In this document: one piece after another, positions 1 to 9,352 of the stretch | Numbering within the stretch: position 1 is the stretch's first letter | How the letters are laid out: every line of letters starts with the position of its first letter | Origin: Trichomonas vaginalis G3 | Lineage: Eukaryota > Parabasalia > Trichomonadida > Trichomonadidae | Direction: 5' to 3' | Length of the DNA stretch: 64,000 nucleotides | Assembly (NCBI RefSeq): GCF_026262505.1 | Contig: NC_067205.1 | Span: 8,804,001 to 8,868,000 of the forward strand | Notes under the pieces: generated by a model | What the model was told of the DNA's origin: nothing | The model's input: the letters and a program-made list of their open reading frames with translations, nothing else | Database searches by the model: none | Position numbers and translations under genes: made by a program

Positions 1-596
1 CCATTCATTATGTGCTGCTTCTTCTAAACTATATATTATACTGCTGATTATTCCCCAAGTAGCATTTGATTTTAATTTTTATGCGAATTTCAAAATTTGA
101 TGTTTTAACATCAGTAATTGAACACCTTGAATTCTAAAAATCATATTGTAATTCAAATTTTATTAATTGATCTTTCAATTGCGCGTTTAGAAAAAGGATG
201 ATATAATATTTTAAAAATATTATGTATGTATAATATGAATTTGAATAAAACTGTTCTTAGTATTAATGACCTTTGGTTCGCATTGTAAAATACGAAAAAA
301 AATAAGTTATTTTTATTTGTTTACATATTGTGCCAATTTTCATTATCATACATGCTGTCTAAGCACTCATAGTAATTAAAGTAGTTGGATATGATGTTGA
401 CATATAATTGTAATTTATAAATTTATTTGATATGCAGCCTTAGTTAAAATTTTAATAAAATACAACTGAAACAAGCTACAAAATAACCAATGATATGCAT
501 ATTTTAGCACGTCTAAAAAAAGTCAAATGTGAATTGATATATTCGATTTCTTTTGCAAAAATTTTAGTAAAATATTAATCTTTGATATATTTTCTG
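1..596. other. Host AT-rich intergenic block, copy 1
   Basis: This stretch is very AT-rich and I see no gene in it. It is the left part of a host block that occurs again from 54133, at a constant offset of 54132, with essentially the same sequence. It leads into the hairpin insertion at 597. No RNA gene or clear promoter was recognised. Confidence 0.7.
569..596. repeat. 28-bp direct repeat, left (target duplication)
   Basis: The 28 bases at 569-596 occur again at 2583-2610, on the other side of the hairpin insertion. The second host block has the same 28 bases once only, at 54701-54728, without an insertion. This is what a target-site duplication and an empty site look like. A later deletion between the two repeats in the other copy would give the same picture. 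Confidence 0.85.
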
Positions 597-2582
597 ACAA
601 AATGTAAACCTCTCAATTTTATCGTCGGGGGAAGTAACTCAATTCCTTCAAAATTATTCTTTAAATATTGAATTTAAAGTTATTTAATTTGGATTATAAA
701 TAAATAGGCTAATACAATATTTAAAAATGAGAAAAAATAACTTTTCAAAGAACTTTTCATAATCTCAAAGAAAATTTTTTATTCAATAATTATATAAATT
801 AATTAACATTCATAATGAAATTGGATTTTTTTTATAAAAAATTGGTCCTACTTAACTTTTTGAGAGAATTTGGCTTTCTCGTAAACGAAAAAGGGATTTG
901 ACGGAGTCAAATCCCCGCTCACAAAAAGTGGACTTTACATGTCAAATTTTATATGCATGTAATGTCCACTTTTATGAGTTTTAGGAAGGAATTGGAAGCC
1001 ATGAGTTACTGACATTGCATCAGTATCTCATAGCCTCCAATTCCTTCAAAAAATGGGAGAAACTTTGTCCGAATAGTTTAACATTCGGACAAAGTTTCTC
1101 CCATTTTAAGAAGGAATTGGAGGGTAAGAGATATACCATATGAATGTATATCTCTTACCCTCCAATTCCTTCTAGAAAGTGTCCAAACTTTGGGTTAATT
1201 GCAAAGTATTAACCCAAAGTTTGGACACTTTCAAGTGGAGATGGAAGGCTTTGGGTATATATTAATACAATATACCTCAAAGCCTTCCATCTCCACTACA
1301 AATGTGAGAAACTTTGTCCGAATAGTTTAACATTCGGACAAAGTTTCTCCCATCTTTCAATGTAATTGCTACCTGTGAGTACTGACTTGAAGTCAGTGCT
1401 TCACAGGTAGCAATATCCAAAAATTTAAAAACATTTTATCAGTTCGTTAGAGAACTAGAGCCTCCTAGGTACTGAACCAGAATCAGTGCCTAGGGGACTC
1501 TAGTGATCTATATAAATCTGAGAAACTTTGAGGAAATTGTTCGACATTTCCTCAAAGTTTCTCAGCAATTTAGCGAGGAATGTTCGTTATCGTGTAGATA
1601 TTTATAATATATACATGATAACAAACATTCCCCGCTAAAAGATGTAAAATCTTATAAGAAATAATTGCAAAAGAATAACAAATTGCAACAAATTTTATAT
1701 GAAACTGAACCTTATGAGGTAGTGATTCAAGATCACCGCCTCATAAGATTCAGTTTCAATCTCAAGTATCTCAAAAGTAAGGCTCTATTTTTTGCCATGT
1801 AAAGTGTCACTTTTCTGTCCAAATGATAAGTTATTCAGAGAAAGTTTCCCAGCTATCAAGAGGGAATTGTTCCTTATGAGGTATATATACTGTATACCTC
1901 ATAAGGAACAATTCCCTCCTTAAAACGAGAAACTTGTTCGAAATTGTTTATCATTTCGAACAAGTTTTCTCGTTTTTAATAAGAAACTAAAGGCTATGAG
2001 GCACTGATTATATATTAGTGCCTCACAGCCTTTAGTTTCTAATAGATAGCTGGGAAACTTTCTCCAAATGATAAGTTATTCAGAGAAAGTTTCCCAGCTA
2101 TCAAGAGGGAATTGTTCCTTATGAGGTATATAGTTATAATGTATACCTCATAAGGAACAATTCCCTCATTAAAATCGTAGATATTTTTACTTATTACTCA
2201 TGCTTTCAAAATCACAATCCTCTGAAAAGTTTTTTTATTAAGAATTTAGAATTTTGATAAATACCTTTTTTCAATTTGATATAATACTTATATATTTTCA
2301 AAAAGACATTTTGAAAAGATATCTCAAAAGTTCTCTGAAAACCTATTTTTGATTAATTTTGAGAAATATCCGTATTAAATTAATCACTAAATTCATTCAA
2401 CACTACTTTAATTTTTAAATTCAAAAAATTATATGTGCTTCTTAAAATGTCTCACAAAAATTTTATTATAAAATTATATACAATATTAAAAATCCCACAA
2501 CATTTTTTACTTTACATAATCGTACTTCCTCGACGATTAATTTCCCCTCAATTCCTATCGTTGACCGAACTTAGCATGCAAC
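597..2582. mobile_element. Gene-free insertion carrying an array of about 17 hairpins
   Basis: A 1,986-bp insertion with no open reading frame of note. Between about 890 and 2170 it holds some 17 consecutive inverted repeats, each 45-70 nt long with nearly perfect arms and loops of about 4 to 25 nt. Examples are 1053-1105, 1109-1175, 1176-1231, 1235-1297, 1517-1564, 1859-1918, 1982-2040 and 2104-2166. Near its ends it has a short inverted pair: ATCGTCGGGGGAAGTA at 621-636, and the complement of ATCGTCGAGGAAGTA at 2523-2537. It is flanked by 28-bp direct repeats and is absent from the second host block. A long target duplication, subterminal inverted repeats and no transposase suggest a non-autonomous mobile element. 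I do not recognise the family. Confidence 0.75.
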
Positions 2583-2610
2583 AAAATATTAATCTTTGAT
2601 ATATTTTCTG
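2583..2610. repeat. 28-bp direct repeat, right (target duplication)
   Basis: Second copy of the 28 bases at 569-596. After it the sequence continues exactly as the second host block does after 54728. Confidence 0.85.
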
Positions 2611-2769
2611 GATGTGTCAAAAAATTCTGATAACTCCTTTTGAACGATATCCTAGTTGAGTTAGAAGGGAAGTGAAAATTGAATGCATCATCTCACCTCA
2701 GAGACCCTAGTCAAATATTTGAATCCAGTCAGGTGATGTGATATCGATCCAACCAAAAAAATCTAGTGT

Positions 2770-4186
2770 ATGTCAAATCTAGGTCCTCATAGGGAAGGAT
2801 TTCGTGGATTACCAAATGCAGATAATGTGTATGCATATACAACAACAGGCGATCAAAGCAAACTTTTCGAACCATCTGTAATTTCATTTAATAAAGTTTC
2901 TGGCAATAATCCAACAGTTGTCATCAATCCTGATTCAAAGTTCCAAACGATCGATGGATTTGGAGCTGCTATTACAGGTTCCACAGCATATAACTTAAAA
3001 CAAATGACTCAAGAAGCAAGAGACAAGTTCCTTAAAGATACATTCGATCCAGACACAGGTATGGGCTATTCTTTCATTCGTATTTCTATCGGTGCTCAGA
3101 CTTTTCTCTCAAAGATTTCACAGAATGTGATAAAGAAGGAATTGACAATTTCGCTCTTGATTCCGAAGATACAGACATTATCATCCCAATTATACAGCAA
3201 ATTCTCAAGATTAACCCTTCTGTTAAAATTATTGCAACTCCTTGGACTCCTCCTATTTGGATGAAGGTTTCAGACCTGTCCACCCTTAGAAGACATAATT
3301 CCTTCATTTCTGGTTACCTTGATCCAAGACTTTACCAAGAATATGCTACTTATTTTGTCAAATACGTCCAAGCAATGGCCAAATACAATTTTCACATCTA
3401 CGCCATCACATTACAAAATGAGCCACTTAATAAAGGCAACTCCGCTTCTTGTTTCATGGGCTACGAGCAACAAAGAGATTTTATTAAGACAGCTCTTGGT
3501 CCACAGTTCGCTGCAAACAACATTTCGACAAAGATCATTATTTACGACCATAATTATAACTACGATAACATTGTTACTCAAGAACATTATCCAGTTCACA
3601 TTTACGATGACGCCGAGGCTAATAAATACATTGATGGTGCTGCTTATCATGCTTATGGTGGTTCCAACACAGAAATGGACTATGTTACTAGCAAATATCC
3701 TAATAAGAATTTATATTTCACAGAAATAGCAATTGGCGAATGAATTACAATTTCCAGGGCGACTTGATGTGGAATACACGTGAAATCGGTATTGGAACCC
3801 TTAATAAAGGCAGCAAATGCGCAATCATGTGGAATTTGCTTCTTGATACAAACCATGGACCATATCGTCCAAATGGATGCTCCAATTCCTATGGAGCAGT
3901 TGATGTTAAAGTTCCTGGTTACTCAGAGCTCATTTACAGGTCTCATTACTATGATATGGCACATCTTTCCAAAGTTATTAAGCCAGACTCCATCAGACTT
4001 GGAACAACAGTCTCAGGAAGCTCAAATGTCTATGCTACATCAGCTATTAACACAAACGGATTCATTGGCGCTGTTTTACTTAATGATCAGGACCAAGACG
4101 TCACTGTTTCAGTCCACTGTGGCTCCCATGCATTTGATGTCCCGATGTCAAAGAGATCTGTTGTTTCCGTCATTTGGAAACAATAA
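2770..4186 (+). pseudogene. GH30 glucosylceramidase-like gene, broken copy
   Basis: This is the same gene as the whole copy at 54888-56306 (472 residues). It is a host gene of glycoside hydrolase family 30, which removes glucose or related sugars from glycolipids or polysaccharides. Relative to the whole copy it lacks one T near 3092 and one G near 3742, so the frame shifts twice and the protein would end early. All other coding sequence is essentially identical, including the acid/base segment LQNEP. Both differences are single bases, so recent decay and a sequencing or assembly error are equally possible. The stop codon lies in TAAA, the T. vaginalis polyadenylation signal. Confidence 0.85.
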
Positions 4187-4354
4187 ATGAAAAAAAATTA
4201 ATTTTAAATTTTAATAAATAGTTTCAAATATATATTGAATTTCCTCATATTTCTTCTGAACATAATTATCTAACACAATATATTATGATTTGAAACATTA
4301 TACACAATCAGAATTTTGATTTTCTCTTTTTTTAATCTATAACCTTGTACAATG

Positions 4355-4470
4355 AAAAAAAAAAAAAAAAAAAAAGGTAGTGGGGCTTCCAGGGGCTGCG
4401 CCCCTTCTAGCCCCTAAGAAATTTTGCCCAAGACCCAAGAGGAGGACCGAACCCCAGCCGACCAGCCGGT
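4355..4470 (+). repeat. Maverick A left terminal inverted repeat
   Basis: The end consists of an A-tract of 21, then GGTAGTGGGGCTTCCAGG, then a short hairpin GGGGC-TGC-GCCCC at 4392-4404, then CTTCTAGCCCC. The same end occurs in reverse orientation at 33150-33237 and 53933-54026, and in forward orientation at 8958 and 56475. A segment containing AAGAGGAGGACCGAACCC follows, shared with the left end of B but not with C. Confidence 0.85.
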
Positions 4471-4703
4471 GACTTTTTTGTAGAGCACTCAAAATAGTAT
4501 AACTTTGTCCGGACAAGTAAGGGTCTATCGTCGCTACAGGAAAAGTTACAGGCGTTCCAAGGAAGTATACTTTGAGAAGACTTTCCCCCTTATAGAATGA
4601 GATAGGACGGTTATTTTACAAAACTGACAACACTTTGACCGAGTAGTTTTTTGTGCTGAACAAAAAGTGTCATATAAACATATGTCAAAAACCGTTTTTT
4701 ACT

Positions 4704-4709
4704 TCACTT
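4704..4709 (+). promoter_or_regulatory. Initiator TCACTT before the coiled-coil gene (A)
   Basis: TCACTT lies a few bases before the ATG at 4713 and matches the T. vaginalis initiator TCA-Y-W. The same motif and spacing are found at 9344-9349 in B and 58011-58016 in C. It decides the start: the ATG at 4713 is preferred over an in-frame ATG 60 bases upstream. Confidence 0.6.
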
Positions 4710-4712
4710 AAA

Positions 4713-7700
4713 ATGCCACGTAAGCTACGTAAGAATATACGTAAGAGGAAGAGAGCATTGAAACATCCAATAGTAAAACTGACACCACAACAACAGTTGC
4801 AACAACAAATGATGAATGACCCCACTATGTTGCAACAAATGTCAAGCAACCCTATGCTTTTAAACCGAGTTATTGGTGCACAGAGTGGAGGTTTAAGAGC
4901 GGCACTTTTAGCGAAAATGGCAGGCTATGGTGGAGCTGCAGACGGAACAGCTTATAACCCTCAAAGTCAAATGAATTTGAGTTCACTCAAAAATCAAATA
5001 ACAGATGTCAAAAAGTCAAACATAGACATACAGAAACAAATAAGTGAAAACGAAAAGAAACTAGAATATGACAGACACACAAAGAAACTCAATGAGTTAA
5101 ACGTAGAGAAAAAGAAGAAAGAAGAACAACTGAAAGAACTAAGTACAGAGGAATATGCGAAAAAAGTGTCAGAAAAAGCAGCAGAAGTAGCAAAAATGGA
5201 ACAAGATGTCATAAATTTGAAAAACCATACTACTCAATATAAAATACTGAAAGATGAAGAGATAAAACAAAAAGCCCTGAAGACATATATGGATAGCGAT
5301 GAGTATAAAAAAGAAGTTGAAGCAAATGTAAAGGCAGAAAAACTTTTACAGTTGCAAAACCAAACCGTACAGTATGAAAACTTAGCACAAGAAAGTAAAA
5401 ATAACGACGCGGCTATGCAAAAGGCAATGAAAAGCGCAGAATATATAAAAGCTAACAATGACTGGTTAGATGCCCAAGCCAACGCTAAAGCAGCCCAACT
5501 CATAGGGTCAATAAGGACAAAAATACAAGCGGATGAAGATAGTTCAAATGAAGCTTTAACAAATGCTGACTTTAAGAACGCTTTCGAAGCTCTTCATAGT
5601 AAGGTGAAACAAGTGAACGACTTCTCATCTGGAAAGAAACTGAAGTCTGAAGGTTTCGACAAAGAGTTAAAAGAAGTAGCACAAAATATGACGAAAATAA
5701 CAGATGCAGCAACGAGACAGGCAGTTCAAAGTGCCTATGACGCCGTTAGAGCAACTGTTGTGAAAAGTCAAGAAAAAGAGTTACAACAGACCAAAACAGA
5801 CCTAGTAAATGCTTTCTTAAAAACGAAAAGTCAGGTAGGACATTACGCTGCAGATGGAACATATGTGCCAGCTGGTGGAACTTATATACCACCAAACCCT
5901 CCAAGAGAAGCACCTGCACCAGGACTACCTAGAACATTTACATCGTCACATGGACACAGACACAGGCATGCACAACAACCAGCACAACAACCACCTCCAC
6001 AACCAGCACAACAACCAACACAACAACCAGCACAGCAACCAACAGTTCAAAACCCTGCACAACAACAACCAACAAACAGAGCAAGGACATAAAAGAAGTA
6101 GAGAACAAGGAAACCAAGAATTCTTAAAAATGCTTAAAGAAGAGTGTGGTTTCCCAGATACTGTTGACTTTAGTGACAGATATAAAGAAGCTATTAGAAA
6201 GTTCAAGGATGGAAATACTGACCCGAACCTATTTAGCTTTATGGCTCAGCACCAAAACGGATATAATCTCAAACCTGGAAAATACAAGCTCGCTAAGGGA
6301 TATGATTTAATAGCATATCATCCAAATGACATGGATGAATTTACTCCGAGATATTTGATGTCAGAGCTAAATGACAATTCAACTTTCGTCATGAAACGCG
6401 TAAAAAATAGAGACGGAACGAAAGAACAAAAGCTTATGAATGCGGATGACGTAGATAGGGAAATTGTTGAAAACGGTCTCGGAATATATGAAATGCCAGC
6501 AGATGAGGTACAAGAAACTCCACAGGAAGAAGTTCAGATACAACCAGACATGGAAGAAATAGTTCCGCAACAACAGCTAGAAGAGCCTGAAGGAAACGAA
6601 CAAGTCCTTCCTTTGGAAACTAACTTCACAGAACTAGATGAAGATTTGGAACAGCCGAAAAATCTTGACCCTCAACAAGAGTATGCGGAGAATATGGAAT
6701 ATTTCCAAGAGTCTAAAAAAAATTCGGCTGACATAGTAGAAGAATATCGAAAAATGTTTGCCGACATACAAAAGACTCCAACATCAGATGAAAATATCCA
6801 GCATAGAATGGAAGAACTGAAAAAAAATGTACACAAATACAACAACCCTTTTTACTTACGAGCATTTAACGTTCAATCTTCGGATGAACTCGGTGAAAAT
6901 AAAAGGTTAAATTTCAAGAAAACATATAGAAATGAAACATTGTTTAAAGTTCATTCAGAACCTAACCAAGATGGAAACAAACCTACTTTTGTTTCTGCAG
7001 ACGATGGAACTACAATGAGATGGGGTCATAAAGCTAATCCGGATAGGTGGTTCATAAACTTACAACCACAATTCCAAGAAGTTGTAGACGCAATGGAAGT
7101 CAATGGTGAACCAGATATAGCTGGTATTTTCAGCGCGGCTTTAATGCCATTGAAAGATATGAAAGATGCAGATATTTTGGACCAGTATGAAATGAACATG
7201 GCTGATGGAAATATAACACCTGACGTTCTAGAACATTTATCTCAAAGAACTACACAGAACCATAAAGATGGTATATTTGGTGAAGAGTTTAGAAAGAAAG
7301 TTAGGGAGAGAGAAGGAAGAGAACCTATTGTACATGACCTTGCAAACGAAAGTTTACAAAATGTCATAAAAACTTACTTTGCAGACGATGAATCGAGAAG
7401 GGATGAATATTTAAGAAAACTCAAATGGACAGTACCAAATGAAATGTTAGTATTGAAAAACATGTTCCTTGACAAAATAAAACCAACTACAGAAATAAAC
7501 GACGCAAGACTGAAAGATTGGGTAAAAGCTTTCCCATTCACAAAAGATATAGTTGGTAACATGGAAAGAAAACCAGAATGGCTACAAAAACATATATTTG
7601 GAAACGAGCTTATTCCATATGGACAGGCACTGTTTGAAGCGCTTGAACCGGAAACTCAGGAAAGAGTCATGCAAACAATACGCGAAGACTCAAATACAGA

Positions 7701-7914
7701 CTATGACAAACTCTTTCTAGGATATAGGTTACCTGAGATGGGCGACCAGAGCCAAAAGGCAAAAAGGACATGGGAAATTTGCAACATACTAGATGAACAT
7801 AATGCAAAGATGCAACAACTTCAAGCAGAGGGCAATGAAGGAAAAAGAAGAGTTAAAAACTCAGTCAGGAAGAAAGTAAAGCTTGGTCGGAGTGGGTTCT
7901 ATTATGACATATAA
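4713..7914 (+). pseudogene. Coiled-coil/PQ-rich Maverick protein, copy A (broken)
   Basis: Maverick A copy of the large first gene, whole in C at 58020-61220. Parts in order are a very basic N-terminus, a long K/E-rich coiled coil, a histidine-rich patch, a P/Q repeat stretch and a well conserved C-terminal region. It has about one break. It lies just before the capsid gene and is read in the same direction. Confidence 0.85.
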
Positions 7915-7937
7915 ATCCAACTATTCTATATTTTTAC

Positions 7938-7943
7938 TCATAT
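7938..7943 (+). promoter_or_regulatory. Initiator TCATAT before the capsid gene (A)
   Basis: TCATAT just ahead of the ATG at 7947 fits the TCA-Y-W initiator. The same motif precedes the capsid ATG in C (61244-61249). It supports the start at MYAAQN. Confidence 0.45.
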
Positions 7944-7946
7944 GAA

Positions 7947-8587
7947 ATGTACGCCGCTCAGAATATAACGCCAACAGTTTTGGATGCCATGAATGGAAAT
8001 GTTTCCGAATGGTATAACGAATGCGACAATGCCATTAGAAGGTCAGAAATAGTTCCTGGAACTTACGAATATACAACTGCTGTTTCTTATGGAAACGTAG
8101 GTGAGTTTGGAGAAGGTTCTTCAACAACAGTAGATATTGCTTGCGACAGGTTTCATATAATTTCTATTGACAACTCTTTCTTATACGTGGAACAAGACAT
8201 TGAAATAAAACCTTCTGCCAAGTTGTCTGACAAGAAAGGTTGCAATGGAATTTTCTATGTCGGATACCAATATGCTCCAGAAGTTTTCATGGGATATAAG
8301 ATATATTCTAACTCTGACTTAGTTCAAACAGTAACATGGGCAAACTATGAATGGTTCGCTTTGAGAAACTCAGTACAACCACAAGCTAGAGAACAAACAG
8401 ACCAGTATGCCACCATTGAGAAAATAAGAAGACTTGACCCTAACGTTCCAGGAGTTTATGTTGACCTTTCTGGACAAACTGCAGCAGCAGTAACCAAAGT
8501 AAAACTGAAACTTAGAGTTCCTTTGTCATCTTTCCTCATCTTCAGGTTTTTAAGATACTTGCCAAACTGGGCAGGAAAAATTTCTAT
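7947..8587 (+). pseudogene. Major capsid protein, 5' part in Maverick A
   Basis: First part of the Maverick A capsid gene, interrupted at 8588 by the hAT-like transposon. The rest of the gene lies at 33988-34962, 25 kb away. See the whole copy at 61253-62860 for the annotation. The 8 bases ATTTCTAT at 8580-8587 are repeated at 33988-33995 as the target duplication of the insertion. Confidence 0.8.
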
Positions 8588-8954
8588 TAGGGTTGTTAAA
8601 AATATCAAAAATTAGCGTTTTGAAGACACCATGGTGTCTTATAATTTTCCCTTCCTTATTGGCGTGTAGAAATAAATGCGCCAATAGATTGAAGAAGAAG
8701 AATTGTTTTTCTCTTAATGAACTTTAATCCTTTTGATATAAGAATATTAAAAACATTAATATAATTTCGATTTCGGAAATTAAATTTCCAAATTTTTTGT
8801 CGCTTTCGGAAATAACAGGATCCCGCATCCAACACGCAACAACAAAACACAAAACACACTTTTTGGTTCTTTCATCGTTTTAATCGTAATTTATGTAATA
8901 CATGATTTGGATAAATTTTACAAAAATAGAACCTATATTATATTCTTTTCAAAG

Positions 8955-8957
<3 letters not shown>

Positions 8958-9007
<50 letters not shown>

Positions 9008-9105
9008 AGTGGGGCTTCCAGGCACTTCGTGCCTTCTAGCCCTAAGAATTTTTCCCAAGACCCAAGAGGAGGACCGAACCCCAGCCGACCAGCCGTTGAT
9101 TTTTT
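8958..9105 (+). repeat. Maverick B left terminal inverted repeat
   Basis: A-tract of 47, then GGGAGTGGGGCTTCCAGG, then a hairpin GGCAC-TTC-GTGCC at 9021-9033, then CTTCTAGCCC and the segment containing AAGAGGAGGACCGAACCC that is also present at the left of A. The hairpin stem differs from that of A left and C left but equals that of A right. Confidence 0.85.
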
Positions 9106-9335
9106 TGTCAAGACTTCTTCGTATATGTTTTGTCAAGACTTCTTCGTAAATGTTTTGTCAAGACTTCTTCGTAAATGTTTTGTCAAGACTTCTTCGTAAT
9201 GAGCGTAAATGACCCAAAAATAATGTTTATGTTAGAATGTTAGATCTAACACGTTTTCTAACATGTTTCTAACATCGTAGAAAACTCATGAATTTCTTCG
9301 TAAATGTTTTGTCAAGACTTCTTCATCGTAAATGT
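9106..9335 (+). repeat. 25-bp tandem repeat and an AGATCT palindrome in the B leader
   Basis: Four units of 25 bp starting at 9106, 9131, 9156 and 9181, with core TGTCAAGACTTCTTCGTAA. A fifth near copy starts at 9310. Between them, at 9226-9272, lies one copy of the palindromic GTTAGATCTAAC/GTTTTCTAACATG repeat that also occurs at 22398-22566, 23640-24103, 39990-40160 and 41180-41360. The unit contains AAGACTT, a relative of the AAGACTTGTCTT dyad of the array at 19103. There is no gene here. Confidence 0.75.
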
Positions 9336-9343
9336 TTTTTACT

Positions 9344-9349
9344 TCACTT
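9344..9349 (+). promoter_or_regulatory. Initiator TCACTT before the coiled-coil gene (B)
   Basis: Same TCACTT and spacing to the ATG (9353) as in A and C. It is kept although the upstream leader differs completely, which supports its role. Confidence 0.6.
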
Positions 9350-9352
9350 AAA

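Larger units (their letters stand above)
4355..8587 (+). mobile_element. Maverick/Polinton A, left segment
   Basis: Left part of a Maverick/Polinton, a virus-like DNA element with long terminal inverted repeats. It starts at an A-tract (4355-4375) followed by the shared end sequence GGTAGTGGGGCTTCCAGG. It carries the coiled-coil/PQ protein gene and the first part of the capsid gene. At 8588 it is interrupted by a hAT-like transposon that itself carries Maverick B, and it resumes at 33988. It inserted directly downstream of the host GH30 gene. It is a broken, young element: it is close to Maverick C in sequence and has roughly 20 breaks overall, mostly in the left half. Confidence 0.9.

Noticed and set aside
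2281-2582. A second gene or RNA gene in the right part of the hairpin insertion
   Set aside because: AT-rich, no frame above background, no tRNA or rRNA pattern.
4348-4354. Target duplication for Maverick A across 4355 and 54026
   Set aside because: The bases before the left end (ACAATG) and after the right end (ATATTC) do not match, so no duplication can be claimed.
4355-4375. A-tracts as poly(A) tails of a retrotransposon or processed copy
   Set aside because: A-tracts are at the outer tips of both ends (T-tract at the right) and belong to the Maverick terminal inverted repeats. No reverse transcriptase is present.
5946-6206. Leucine/cysteine/tryptophan-rich frame opposite the P/Q stretch
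   Set aside because: Shadow of the P/Q-coding strand; no independent start signals.
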